64,000 nucleotides of DNA, taken from CAVPTL01 sp963794415. Its GTDB lineage: Bacteria; Actinomycetota; Thermoleophilia; Gaiellales; JAICJC01. The notes beneath the pieces were generated by a model. That model was not told where the DNA came from, made no database searches, and saw only the letters and a list, made by a program, of their open reading frames with translations. This document shows, piece after piece, positions 38,256 through 46,732 of this stretch (positions are counted from its first letter, which is position 1; every line of letters starts with the position of its first letter). The position numbers were made by a program, and so were the translations under genes. The DNA is taken from contig CAWCDI010000001.1 of the NCBI GenBank assembly GCA_963794415.1, forward strand, positions 1,736,001 through 1,800,000, written 5' to 3'.

Positions 38256-38355
38256 TCAATTTCTCCTTGAGTTGCGTCGCAGTAGAAAATCTCAGTCGCT
38301 TTATAGCAGATTTGTGACAGGTTGGCCACAGGGTTCGCAACGCTGTTCGAGGGGG
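38256..38355 (-). promoter_or_regulatory. Control region of the dnaK operon
   Basis: On the minus strand TATAAA (38305-38300) could be the -10 box, giving a leader of about 40 nt that includes AAGGAG. No clear -35 element lies at 17 nt. CTTGAGT at 38266-38272 equals one half of the HspR-associated inverted repeat (HAIR). The region is AT-rich compared with its surroundings. HspR control is expected from the presence of hspR in the operon. Confidence 0.4.
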
Positions 38356-38367
38356 TACGCTTCGAGG
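38356..38367 (+). promoter_or_regulatory. Candidate leaderless promoter of moaA
   Basis: TACGCT at 38356-38361 is followed by 6 nt and GTG 38368. Confidence 0.45.
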
Positions 38368-39378
<1,011 letters not shown>

Positions 39379-39416
39379 GGTTTCGCGGCCACCCCGGTTG
39401 CTAGGATCCGCCGATT

Positions 39417-40302
39417 ATGGGTGAGGTAGCAGCCGGCAGCCGGACGACCTCCTCGCAGCTGAAGGCGCCGCTGCGATGGGCCGAGCGGTTCTTACCAAAG
39501 GGGTGGGGAGATTTCATCCGCCAGCTCCTGCTGTTCCTCGTGGTGGACATCGGCTACGAGCTGACCCGCGGGGTCTCGCTGGGAAACGTGCAGGTGGCCT
39601 TCGCCCACGGCCGGTCGGTGATCTCGACCGAGCGCTCGCTGGGCATCTTCACCGAGCTGAACGTCCAGCACTTCGCGCTGCGCCACACCGTGGCGCTCGA
39701 CGTCGCCGACTTCACGTACTTCCACGCGCACTTCGTGATCACGGTGTGCTTCATGTTCTGGCTCTACCTGCGGCGAAACCACCACTACTACTTCGTGCGA
39801 AACGCCGTGTTCGTGGCCGACGGCATCGCGCTGCTCGGCTTCACGTTCTACCCGGTCGCGCCGCCGCGCTTCTTCACCAACCTCGGCTTCACCGACACGC
39901 TCGACCGCTACGCGTCCATCAACACGTACTCGGACGGGCTGAAGCAGCTCACCAACCCCTACGCCGCCGTGCCGAGCATCCACACCTGCTACTCGATCAT
40001 CACGGGGCTCACGTGCTTCTTCCTGGTGCGGCGCGCCGTACCGCTACATCTGGCTGTTCTACCCGGCGCTCATCATCTTCTCGATCGTGGCGACCGCCAA
40101 CCACTTCTGGATGGATGCGATCCTCGGCGCGTGCACTGCCGCCATCGCGCTCTCCACGGCGTGGGTCATCGAGCGGTACCACCCGAGCCTCCCCGACAGC
40201 GCGCGCATGCGCATGCATCTGAGACCCGTGGGCGATGCGGCGCTACCACCGCCGGTGCCCGCAGTAACCCCAGCAAATCCCGGGAAAATCAAACTCTCAT
40301 AG
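39417..40302 (+). CDS. PAP2-type membrane phosphatase/transferase, Aur1-like (frame break at about 40041)
   Basis: About 294 residues after repair. Six membrane helices are visible. The PAP2 motifs are AAVPSIHTCYSIITGL (C2) and, after the break, IVATANHFWMDAILGACTAA (C3), which is the PAP2_3 arrangement of inositol-phosphorylceramide-synthase (Aur1) relatives. An extra base in CGGCGCGCCGTACCGC shifts the frame between RRA and YRYIWLFYPALIIF. It is followed 22 nt later by the phosphatidyltransferase and ino1 genes, so a role in transferring or removing phospho-inositol from a lipid is likely. TAGGAT at 39402-39407 lies 9 nt before ATG. Confidence 0.8.
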
Positions 40303-40311
40303 CTCCCGTGG

Positions 40312-40324
40312 TATAGTGCGCTTG
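40312..40324 (+). promoter_or_regulatory. Candidate leaderless promoter of the phosphatidyltransferase-ino1 operon
   Basis: TATAGT at 40312-40317, the best -10 match in the window, is followed by exactly 7 nt and ATG 40325. It lies in a locally AT-rich stretch right after the PAP2 gene. Confidence 0.6.
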
Positions 40325-40945
40325 ATGAGCGCAAAGCTTGCCCGCCTCAAGAACGGGTACACCACAGGCGGCCGCGGAGTGGGAATGCGGCTGATGGGAC
40401 GGTTCCAGTCGGTACCGGTCACCCCCAACCAGCTGACCGTTGCAGGGCTCTCCCTGAACGGCGTCGCCGCCGTCCTGATCTACAAGGAGCACTTCGTCTG
40501 GGCGTTCGTGGCGTTCCTGCTCGGCTCGGTGTTCGACATCCTCGACGGCGCCCTCGCCCGCTCGCACGGCAAGCTCACGCCGTTCGGCGGCTTCCTCGAC
40601 TCCACCACCGATCGCATCAGCGAGGGCCTCATCCTCGGCTCGATCGCGCTCGTGCTGGCCGCCGAGGGCAAGACGTGGGCGCTCGCCAGCGTCTTCGTCG
40701 CGCTGGTCGGCTCGTTCCTGGTCAGCTACACGCGGGCCAAGGCCGAGGCCATCGGCATCAAGTGCGAGGTCGGCCTGATGACGCGCACCGAGCGGATCGT
40801 GCTGGTCGCGATCGCGCTGCCGTTCGCCGGCCACGGATCGCTTCCCTACGCCATGTATCTCCTCGCTGCGCTGACCGCATTCACCGTGTGGCAGCGCGTC
40901 GACTTCGTCCGCAAATCGCTCGCCAAAAACCCACCGGAGGTTTAG
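40325..40945 (+). CDS. CDP-alcohol phosphatidyltransferase, probable phosphatidylinositol-phosphate synthase
   Basis: 206 residues with about six membrane helices. The family motif D-x2-D-G-x2-A-R-x8-G-x3-D-x3-D is complete: DILDGALARSHGKLTPFG followed by GFLDSTTD. Actinobacterial enzymes of this kind join CDP-diacylglycerol and inositol-1-phosphate. ino1, which supplies inositol-1-phosphate, begins 2 nt after its stop, making this the most likely substrate. A phosphatidylglycerophosphate synthase role is less likely because of this neighbour. Confidence 0.85.
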   Translation: MSAKLARLKNGYTTGGRGVGMRLMGRFQSVPVTPNQLTVAGLSLNGVAAVLIYKEHFVWAFVAFLLGSVFDILDGALARSHGKLTPFGGFLDSTTDRISEGLILGSIALVLAAEGKTWALASVFVALVGSFLVSYTRAKAEAIGIKCEVGLMTRTERIVLVAIALPFAGHGSLPYAMYLLAALTAFTVWQRVDFVRKSLAKNPPEV

Positions 40946-40947
40946 CC

Positions 40948-42108
40948 ATGGCCGAATCGGCCTCACAGAACGGGCATAGACAGTCCAACGGCAAGGTCCG
41001 CGTCGCCATCGTCGGCGTCGGCAACTGCGCCTCGTCGCTGATCCAGGGCGTCCAGTACTACAAGGACGCCGATCCCAAGGCCACCGTGCCCGGGCTGATG
41101 CACGTCGATCTCGGCGGATACCACATCTCCGACATCGAGTTCTCCGCCGCGTTCGACGTCGATGTCGAGAAGGTCGGCCAGGATCTGAGCAGCGCCATCT
41201 GGCGCGGCCAGAACAACACCGTCAAGTTCTCCGAGGTGCCCGAGCTGGGCGTCAAGGTGCAGCGCGGCATGACCCATGACGGCATCGGCAAGTACCTGAG
41301 CAAGGTCATCACCAAGGCCCCGGGCGAGACCGCCGACGTGGCCGAGATCCTGCGCGCCACCAAGACCGACGTCGTGGTCTCGTACCTGCCCGTGGGCTCC
41401 GAGGAGGCCACCAAGTGGTACGTCGAGCAGGTGCTGGCCGCCGGCTGCGCGTTCGTGAACTGCGTCCCGGTGTTCATCGCCCGCGAGCCCTACTGGCGCC
41501 GCCGCTTCGAGACCGCCGGCCTGCCGATCATCGGCGACGACATCAAGTCCCAGGTCGGCGCCACGATCGTGCACCGCAAGCTCGCCCGCCTCTTCCAGGA
41601 TCGCGGCGTGCTGCTGGAGCGCACCCACCAGCTGAACGTGGGCGGCAACACCGACTTCCTGAACATGCTCGAGCGCGAGCGGCTCGAGTCCAAGAAGATC
41701 TCCAAGACCAACGCGGTCACCTCGCAGCTCGACTACGACATCGGAGCCGACAACGTCCACATCGGCCCGTCCGACCACGTCGCCTGGCTGCAGGATCGCA
41801 AGTGGGCCTACATCCGGCTCGAGGGACGCTCGTTCGGCGACGTGCCCCTGAACATCGAGCTGAAGCTCGAGGTCGTCGATTCGCCCAACTCTGCGGGCAT
41901 CGTGATCGACGCCGTGCGCTGCGCCAAGCTCGGCCTGGACAACGGCCTCTCCGGCGCGCTCGAGTGGCCGGCCGCGTACTTCATGAAGTCGCCGCCGTTC
42001 CAGCATCCCGACGACCAGTGCCGCGACGAGACCGACAAGTTCATCGCGAAGTACTCCGGCGCCAAGAAGGAGAAGAAGAAGGCAGCCAAGGAGCAGGCCG
42101 AGGCCTGA
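40948..42108 (+). CDS. ino1: Inositol-1-phosphate synthase
   Basis: 386 residues. It isomerises glucose-6-phosphate to 1L-myo-inositol-1-phosphate with NAD. Motifs are VRVAIVGVGNCASSLIQGV (NAD site, 18-36), DVVVSYLPVGSEEAT, the central FVNCVPVFIAREPYW, PIIGDDIKSQVGATIVHRKL and HQLNVGGNTDFLNML. The C-terminus is Lys-rich (KKEKKKAAKEQAEA). GGAGG 8 nt before ATG 40948 is one of the best ribosome sites here. It lies inside a phosphatidylinositol-type lipid operon. Confidence 0.95.
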   Translation: MAESASQNGHRQSNGKVRVAIVGVGNCASSLIQGVQYYKDADPKATVPGLMHVDLGGYHISDIEFSAAFDVDVEKVGQDLSSAIWRGQNNTVKFSEVPELGVKVQRGMTHDGIGKYLSKVITKAPGETADVAEILRATKTDVVVSYLPVGSEEATKWYVEQVLAAGCAFVNCVPVFIAREPYWRRRFETAGLPIIGDDIKSQVGATIVHRKLARLFQDRGVLLERTHQLNVGGNTDFLNMLERERLESKKISKTNAVTSQLDYDIGADNVHIGPSDHVAWLQDRKWAYIRLEGRSFGDVPLNIELKLEVVDSPNSAGIVIDAVRCAKLGLDNGLSGALEWPAAYFMKSPPFQHPDDQCRDETDKFIAKYSGAKKEKKKAAKEQAEA

Positions 42109-42122
42109 CGGCCGCTGCACCC

Positions 42123-43385
42123 ATGGCTCTGAAACTCTGCCTCGTCTGCCCGTACACGCTCACCGGATCCCATCCGGTGGCCGAGCACGTCCGCGGCGTG
42201 GCAACCGGACTGGCCGAGCGCGGCCATCTGGTGACGGTGCTCGCGCCCAGCTCCTCCAGCCACGCGCTGAGGGCTGGGCGCCGGCGCCTGCGGTCGCTCT
42301 CGGCGGGTGATGCCGACGCCGTGACCGCACTCGATCACGAGCCGCTCGTCGTGGCGGTGGCCCCGGCGGTGCCGCTGCGACAGCACGGCCGCCGGCGCGG
42401 CGCCGGCCTGCCCGTGGCGGCCAGCGCCAACGTCGCAACCGCAGTGCGCGACGGGCAGTTCGACATCGTCCACGTGCACGATCCGCTGCGGCTCGGCGTC
42501 GCCACCGCAGCGCTCAAGCACTCCCCCGGCCTCACGGCCGCCACGTTTCACTCCACGGTGGAGCCGACCCTCACCTACCCCGTGCGGACGTCGGCGCGCG
42601 AGCGCTACCTCTCGCGCATCGACGCGCTGCTGGCCACCAGCCCCGAGGCGGCGGCGCTGGCCGCCGAGTTCTATCCCGGGGACTACTCGCTGATCCCCGC
42701 CGGGATCTTCGACCAGTTCCAGCCGGGTACCAAGCGCGGACGCCATATCGTCGCCGAGTGGACGCCCGAGAGCCGCCCCGTGGTGAAGGCGCTCGTGAAG
42801 CTCGTGGCCGCCACCCCGGATGTGACGCTGACGCTCCTCTGGGTGCGCCGCGCGCGCCGGCCCATCCGGCCCTACATCCCGCCGGCAGCCCGCGGCCGGG
42901 TGCACACCGCCGGCCCCGAGACCGCCGCAGAGCGCGCAGCGGTGCTGGCCGCCGCCGACGTCTTCGTCTCCGCGCCCGATCCCCACGGCCCGCTCACCTG
43001 GGAGGCGCTTGCCAGCGGCTGCTCGGTGGTCTCCAGCGACGAGCGGATGGGAGAGCTCACGCTGGGCTATGCGATCGAGCAGCCCCCGCTGGCCGCGGCA
43101 GCAGCCGCGCGCCTGCTGGAGGATGCCGGCCTGCGCGCATCGCTTTCGGCCAGGGGCACGGCCGCCACGGCGGATCACCGCTTCAGCCGGGTTGCCGAGA
43201 CGCTCGAGCAGCACTACAACGAGCTTCGCTCGCACCGCCGCGCCACCCGCAAGGCCGCCGGTGCCGCCCACCGAGATCATGGCCGACCTGCACATGCACA
43301 CCAGCCACTCACACGACTGCGCCACCGGGCGTGCGCGAGCTGGTGGATCACTGCATCGCCGAGGGCATGGGCGCGATCGCCGTGA
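42123..43385 (+). CDS. PimA-like glycosyltransferase family 4 (3' end uncertain)
   Basis: 420 residues as read; about 380 are credible. The opening KLCLVCPYTLTGSHPVAEHV and FDIVHVHDPLRLGVATAAL, ATFHSTVEPTLTYP, YSLIPAGIFDQFQPG resemble actinobacterial phosphatidylinositol mannosyltransferase PimA. The donor-site E-x7-E is changed to Asp-x7-Glu in APDPHGPLTWEALASG. The last 40 residues (after about 43262) are read through the following PHP gene in another frame and probably reflect a missed stop caused by an indel. ATG 42123 lies 14 nt after ino1. Confidence 0.78.
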   Translation: MALKLCLVCPYTLTGSHPVAEHVRGVATGLAERGHLVTVLAPSSSSHALRAGRRRLRSLSAGDADAVTALDHEPLVVAVAPAVPLRQHGRRRGAGLPVAASANVATAVRDGQFDIVHVHDPLRLGVATAALKHSPGLTAATFHSTVEPTLTYPVRTSARERYLSRIDALLATSPEAAALAAEFYPGDYSLIPAGIFDQFQPGTKRGRHIVAEWTPESRPVVKALVKLVAATPDVTLTLLWVRRARRPIRPYIPPAARGRVHTAGPETAAERAAVLAAADVFVSAPDPHGPLTWEALASGCSVVSSDERMGELTLGYAIEQPPLAAAAAARLLEDAGLRASLSARGTAATADHRFSRVAETLEQHYNELRSHRRATRKAAGAAHRDHGRPAHAHQPLTRLRHRACASWWITASPRAWARSP

Positions 43386-43927
43386 CCGACCACAACGAGG
43401 TGTCCGGCGCCCTCGAAGCGGCCGAGCTGGTGGCGAGCGAGGGCAAGCCGCTGACCGTGATCGTCGGCGAGGAGGTCATGACGTCGCAGGGCGAGGTGAT
43501 CGGCCTCTTCCTCACCGAGAAGATCGAGCGCGGCATGAGCATGGCCGAGACCATCGCCGCCATCCAGGAGCAGAACGGCCTGGTGTACATGCCCCACCCG
43601 TTCGACCGGATGCACACGATCCCCGATCCCGCGACGCTCCTGCGAAACCTCGACCAGATCGACATCTTCGAGGTCTACAACTCGCGGCTCCTCTTCGAGT
43701 CGTTCAACGAGGATGCCCTGCGCTTCGCCGGCAAGTACAACCTGGTGCAGGCCGCTGGATCCGACGCCCACGTGCTGCCCGGAATTGGCACCGCCATCAA
43801 TCGTCTTCCGAGCTTCAGCGGCTCGGAAGAGTTCTTGATGGCGATGCGTCACAACCGGATCGAGCGCCGCCCGAAGAGCCTGCTCTACCTGCAGGGTCTC
43901 AAGTGGGCCCATCAGATGGGCCGCTAG
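43261..43927 (+). CDS. PHP-domain metal-dependent phosphoesterase (frame break at about 43327)
   Basis: About 222 residues from GTG 43261 (or 216 from ATG 43279). The PHP motifs are MADLHMHTSHSHDCAT (HxH), IAVTDHNEVSGALEA, VIVGEEVMTSQGEVIGLFL, GLVYMPHPFDRMH and AAGSDAHVLPGIG, giving a trinuclear metal site as in histidinol-phosphate phosphatase and YciV-like nucleases. An extra G in CCACCGGGCG shifts the frame after CAT; removal gives CATGVRELVDHC. Position at the end of the inositol-lipid operon suggests a phosphatase acting on an inositol or lipid phosphate, but this is inference. Confidence 0.78.
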
Positions 43928-43928
43928 C

Positions 43929-45218
43929 TCACCGCCTGGCCGCCCGTGCGATGTGGCGGGATGCGAGCGAGGCATCCTTGCGGCCCGATGCGCGCACGGC
44001 GCTCGCGATGACCGACTCAACCACGCGGCGGCGCTTCACGTCGCGTGCCGTCACCCGGTGGGTGGCGGTGCAGACCGTGTGCTTGCCCGAGGCAAGCGAC
44101 GTCGCGTTGCAGTGCAGCCCGCCCAGCTGGAACGCGCCGTGGCGGATGCGCAGCGAGTGCACCGCGTCGGCGCCGTTGTTCAGCACCGTGAACCGGTAGT
44201 GGATCTTCTGGCCCGCCTTCCGGAAAGCGGCCGGCGTATGCCGCGTGGTCACCCCGAGTGTGGGCGCGTAGGAGGCCTGGATGTTCCAGAGCTCGTGCAG
44301 GTCGGTCACGCGCCCGGAGGCGGTGCCGAAGCCGATCCGGAACTTGCTCACGCTGGAGAGCGTCGCGCCGGAGTACCCGCTGGGGCTGAGCCGCTTGAGC
44401 GGGATGTTGATGCGGGTGCGGCCGTCGAGCTTCACGATGAGGCGCGGGTTGTACGACGGGCGCGGGGAGATCTGGATCACCACCGCGTGGTCGGCGTTCT
44501 TCCGCGTCCAGCCACGGAGGTGGCTGATGTGCCGGGTGTGGACGATCGGGCAGTAGCCGACGTTGCTGTGCCCCGGGCCGCGCACGGCCAGGGTGTGCGG
44601 CGCGCGCCAGCTGTAGACGTGGCAGCCCGAGCCTGCCTGGCTCGCGTCGGAGAAGTAGCCGTAGTTGTCGATCGCGACGGCGCCGAGGGCGTTGGGGAGA
44701 CCCACGCTGGTGGAGCCGTTTCGCGGCATGTAGCCGAGATACCCGGCCTCGTGGCCGTTGAACGAGGTGCCGAGGTCGATCGGCAGGTCGCCGTTCTGGA
44801 AGAAGATCGCGATGCCGTCGCCGCCGTCACCGCCGTACTGCGACTCGCTGAACGAGAGGCGAATCCCGCGGGTGACCGAGAACGCGGTCTTCCCGACCAG
44901 CGCCGCGGCCATGTAGTGGCCCGTGGAGCCCAGCCGGATGACACCCTTGCCGTTCCTGTCGCGCAGGTTCTGGCGCCGCACCTTGCCCTTTGCCCCGCAG
45001 CCGCCGAACGGCACTGCTGCGGACTTCGGGCCTGCGCTCAGGCAGACCTTGCCCGACCTGAGCCAGAGGCCCGGGTGTGCAAGGGTGCGCCCGTGGCCAC
45101 CCTCCTTGAAGATGGCTGCGCTGGCCACTCCGCCGCCCATCCCCACCGCCATCGCCGCCGTCGCGCCTGCGATCAGCGCTAGCCGCGAGCGCCTTGCCTT
45201 GCCGTTGCTGCTGCCCAT
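43929..45218 (-). CDS. Secreted legume-lectin-like protein
   Basis: 429 residues. A signal peptide (RRSRLALIAGATAAMAVGMG, cleavage near ASA-AIF) is followed by a long beta-rich domain with features of L-type lectins: RLSFSESQYGGDGGDGIAIF, GYLGYMPRNGSTSVGLPNAL and VAIDNYGYFSDASQAG. The pattern DGGDGIAIFFQN and AVAIDNYG fits bacterial proteins annotated as lectin-like ConA folds. The C-terminal 100 residues (QKIHYRFTVLNNGADAVHSL) look like a DUF11/CARDB-type immunoglobulin repeat. AGGAG precedes ATG 45218 by 3 nt. Probably binds extracellular glycans. Confidence 0.72.
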   Translation of the reverse strand: MGSSNGKARRSRLALIAGATAAMAVGMGGGVASAAIFKEGGHGRTLAHPGLWLRSGKVCLSAGPKSAAVPFGGCGAKGKVRRQNLRDRNGKGVIRLGSTGHYMAAALVGKTAFSVTRGIRLSFSESQYGGDGGDGIAIFFQNGDLPIDLGTSFNGHEAGYLGYMPRNGSTSVGLPNALGAVAIDNYGYFSDASQAGSGCHVYSWRAPHTLAVRGPGHSNVGYCPIVHTRHISHLRGWTRKNADHAVVIQISPRPSYNPRLIVKLDGRTRINIPLKRLSPSGYSGATLSSVSKFRIGFGTASGRVTDLHELWNIQASYAPTLGVTTRHTPAAFRKAGQKIHYRFTVLNNGADAVHSLRIRHGAFQLGGLHCNATSLASGKHTVCTATHRVTARDVKRRRVVESVIASAVRASGRKDASLASRHIARAARR

Positions 45219-45360
45219 GCTCTCCTACTTTTTGGAGTCGATAGTTACGCTCCCTGTAATCGACGAGGGTTATGCCTAGTTGAAAACACTAATGGCAAAG
45301 AAGTCAAACTAAAGTGCAAGGACAACTGTTACATCTGCAGGCATCCAACCGGCGCCGCCG
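45219..45360. promoter_or_regulatory. AT-rich divergent intergenic region
   Basis: This stretch separates the lectin gene and the UDG-like gene and is clearly richer in A and T than its surroundings. It contains the ribosome site of the lectin gene and a 6-bp inverted repeat GTCGAT/ATCGAC (45237-45242 and 45259-45264). I see no RNA gene or short ORF that I can support. Confidence 0.4.
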
Positions 45361-45372
45361 AATACTGGGGCG
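45361..45372 (+). promoter_or_regulatory. Candidate leaderless promoter of the UDG-like gene
   Basis: AATACT at 45361-45366 is followed by 6 nt and GTG 45373. The first base deviates from the TAnnnT pattern seen elsewhere. Confidence 0.35.
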
Positions 45373-45978
45373 GTGAGCGTGGCTGACGACCAGATATACG
45401 AGCGGTACCAGGCGAAGGCCATCTCGGAGATCAACCGCCTCGGGCACGAGGTGACCGAGGCCCTGGCCGAATCGCACCCAAGCGCTGCCCCCGTGATGGG
45501 CACCGGCCACCCCCTGGCCGACATCATGCTGGTCAAGTACGCGCCCCAGCCGGCCGAGGTGCAGGAGGGCGTCGCCTTCTTCGGCCGCGCGGGCCAGGCG
45601 GTGCTGAAGAGCCTCCAGCGGCTGCGCATCGACCCGCTCCTCATCTACGGCACCGACTGCCTCAAGGCCGCCATCGATGCAGACGACTCCGACCTCGCCC
45701 AGGCCCGCGACTGGCTCACCCGCGAGGTGCACATCGTCCAGCCGCGCATCATGGTCACGCTCGGTGAGGACGCCCGCGAGTTCCTCAACTCGGTGCGCTT
45801 CCCGCTCTCCGTGCAGGCCACCGCCGCCATCGGCACCATCGAGCAGTGGACGCCCACCATCGAGATCCTCGCCGTCCCCGACATCGATGCATCGCTGAAC
45901 GAGGAGAAGGCCAAGCAGCAGTTCTGGATGGCCTTCAAGACGCTCGGCGACTGGTACGAGCAGCTCCCGCCCTACTGA
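45373..45978 (+). CDS. Uracil-DNA glycosylase superfamily protein, family-4-like, degenerate
   Basis: 201 residues. The fold can be followed through LADIMLVKYAPQPAEVQEGV with FFGRAGQAVLKSL (family 4 usually GEAPGxxExxxGxPFVGRAGQLL), LIYGTDCLKAA (usually NVVKCRP) and IVQPRIMVTLGEDA. The catalytic first motif has KYAP in place of GEAP, the terminal HPS motif is not found, and the four Cys ligands of the iron-sulfur cluster are missing. It may therefore be a non-catalytic DNA-binding relative or act on something else. Translation is followed 2 nt later by the presenilin-like gene. Confidence 0.65.
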   Translation: MSVADDQIYERYQAKAISEINRLGHEVTEALAESHPSAAPVMGTGHPLADIMLVKYAPQPAEVQEGVAFFGRAGQAVLKSLQRLRIDPLLIYGTDCLKAAIDADDSDLAQARDWLTREVHIVQPRIMVTLGEDAREFLNSVRFPLSVQATAAIGTIEQWTPTIEILAVPDIDASLNEEKAKQQFWMAFKTLGDWYEQLPPY

Positions 45979-45979
45979 C

Positions 45980-46701
45980 GTGAGCGCGACCCAGCAGCGC
46001 CTGCTGGCCGCCGCGGCCCTGGCCGCGCTCTTCGCCGTCGAGACGCTGGCGCCGCACCTCCCCGACCCCGGCACCGCGCTCCAGGTGACGTGGATCGCCG
46101 TGATCGCCCTGCCGCTGGCAACCGTTGCGATCGCGCTGGTCGCGACGCCGCCCGTGCCGCGCACCTGGCTCGGTGGCCGGCGGCGATCGCGGCCATCGCG
46201 CTCTCGGCCCTCCTCATCCACATCGGCTACTCCACCACGCCGGCCACCATCACCAAGCTGATCGGCTCGGCCGCCATCGGGTTGCTCCTGGGCTCCTACG
46301 TGACTGCGCCGATCGAGGCCGTGTTCGTGGCGGTGATCATCGCGGTGGTGGACATCTTCAGCGTCGCCGCCGGGCCGACGCACGAGATCGTCGCCCACCA
46401 CCCGAAGACGCTCGATGCCCTCACGCTGAACCTCCACCCCATCGGAAGCTACGGCGTGGCCCAGATCGGCTGCAGCGACCTCGTGTTCTTCGCGTTCTTC
46501 ACCGCGGCGGTCGCCTCGCTTCGGCTGCGGCGGTGGACGTCGTGGGTTCTCATGACCGCGTCGTTCGGGGTCACGCTGGCGCTGGCGTACGGGTTCGACC
46601 TGGCGCTGCCGGCCCTGCCGCTGCTCTCCGCCGGCTTCGTGCTGGCAAACGCCGACCGCCTGATGCCGCAGCGGCTGCGCGAACCCCCCAAAGGGGAGTG
46701 A
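45980..46701 (+). CDS. Presenilin-like multi-pass membrane protein, putative intramembrane aspartyl protease (frame break at about 46165)
   Basis: About 240 residues after repair, with about seven helices. Helices 1-2 are in the first frame (LLAAAALAALFAVETLAPHL, WIAVIALPLATVAIALVA); after a missing base near TGGCTCGG the frame continues RWPAAIAAIALSALLIHIGY. The three presenilin/SPP elements can be traced: an Asp in VIIAVVDIFSVAAGP, a second Asp in GCSDLVFFAFFTAAV (family GxGD) and a Pro-Ala-Leu triplet in ALPALPLLSAGF. This agrees with archaeal-type presenilin homologues in size and order. It precedes a secreted S53 peptidase gene. Confidence 0.55.
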
Positions 46702-46732
46702 GCACTCACCCCGCCACGGCCGATACATCCGT

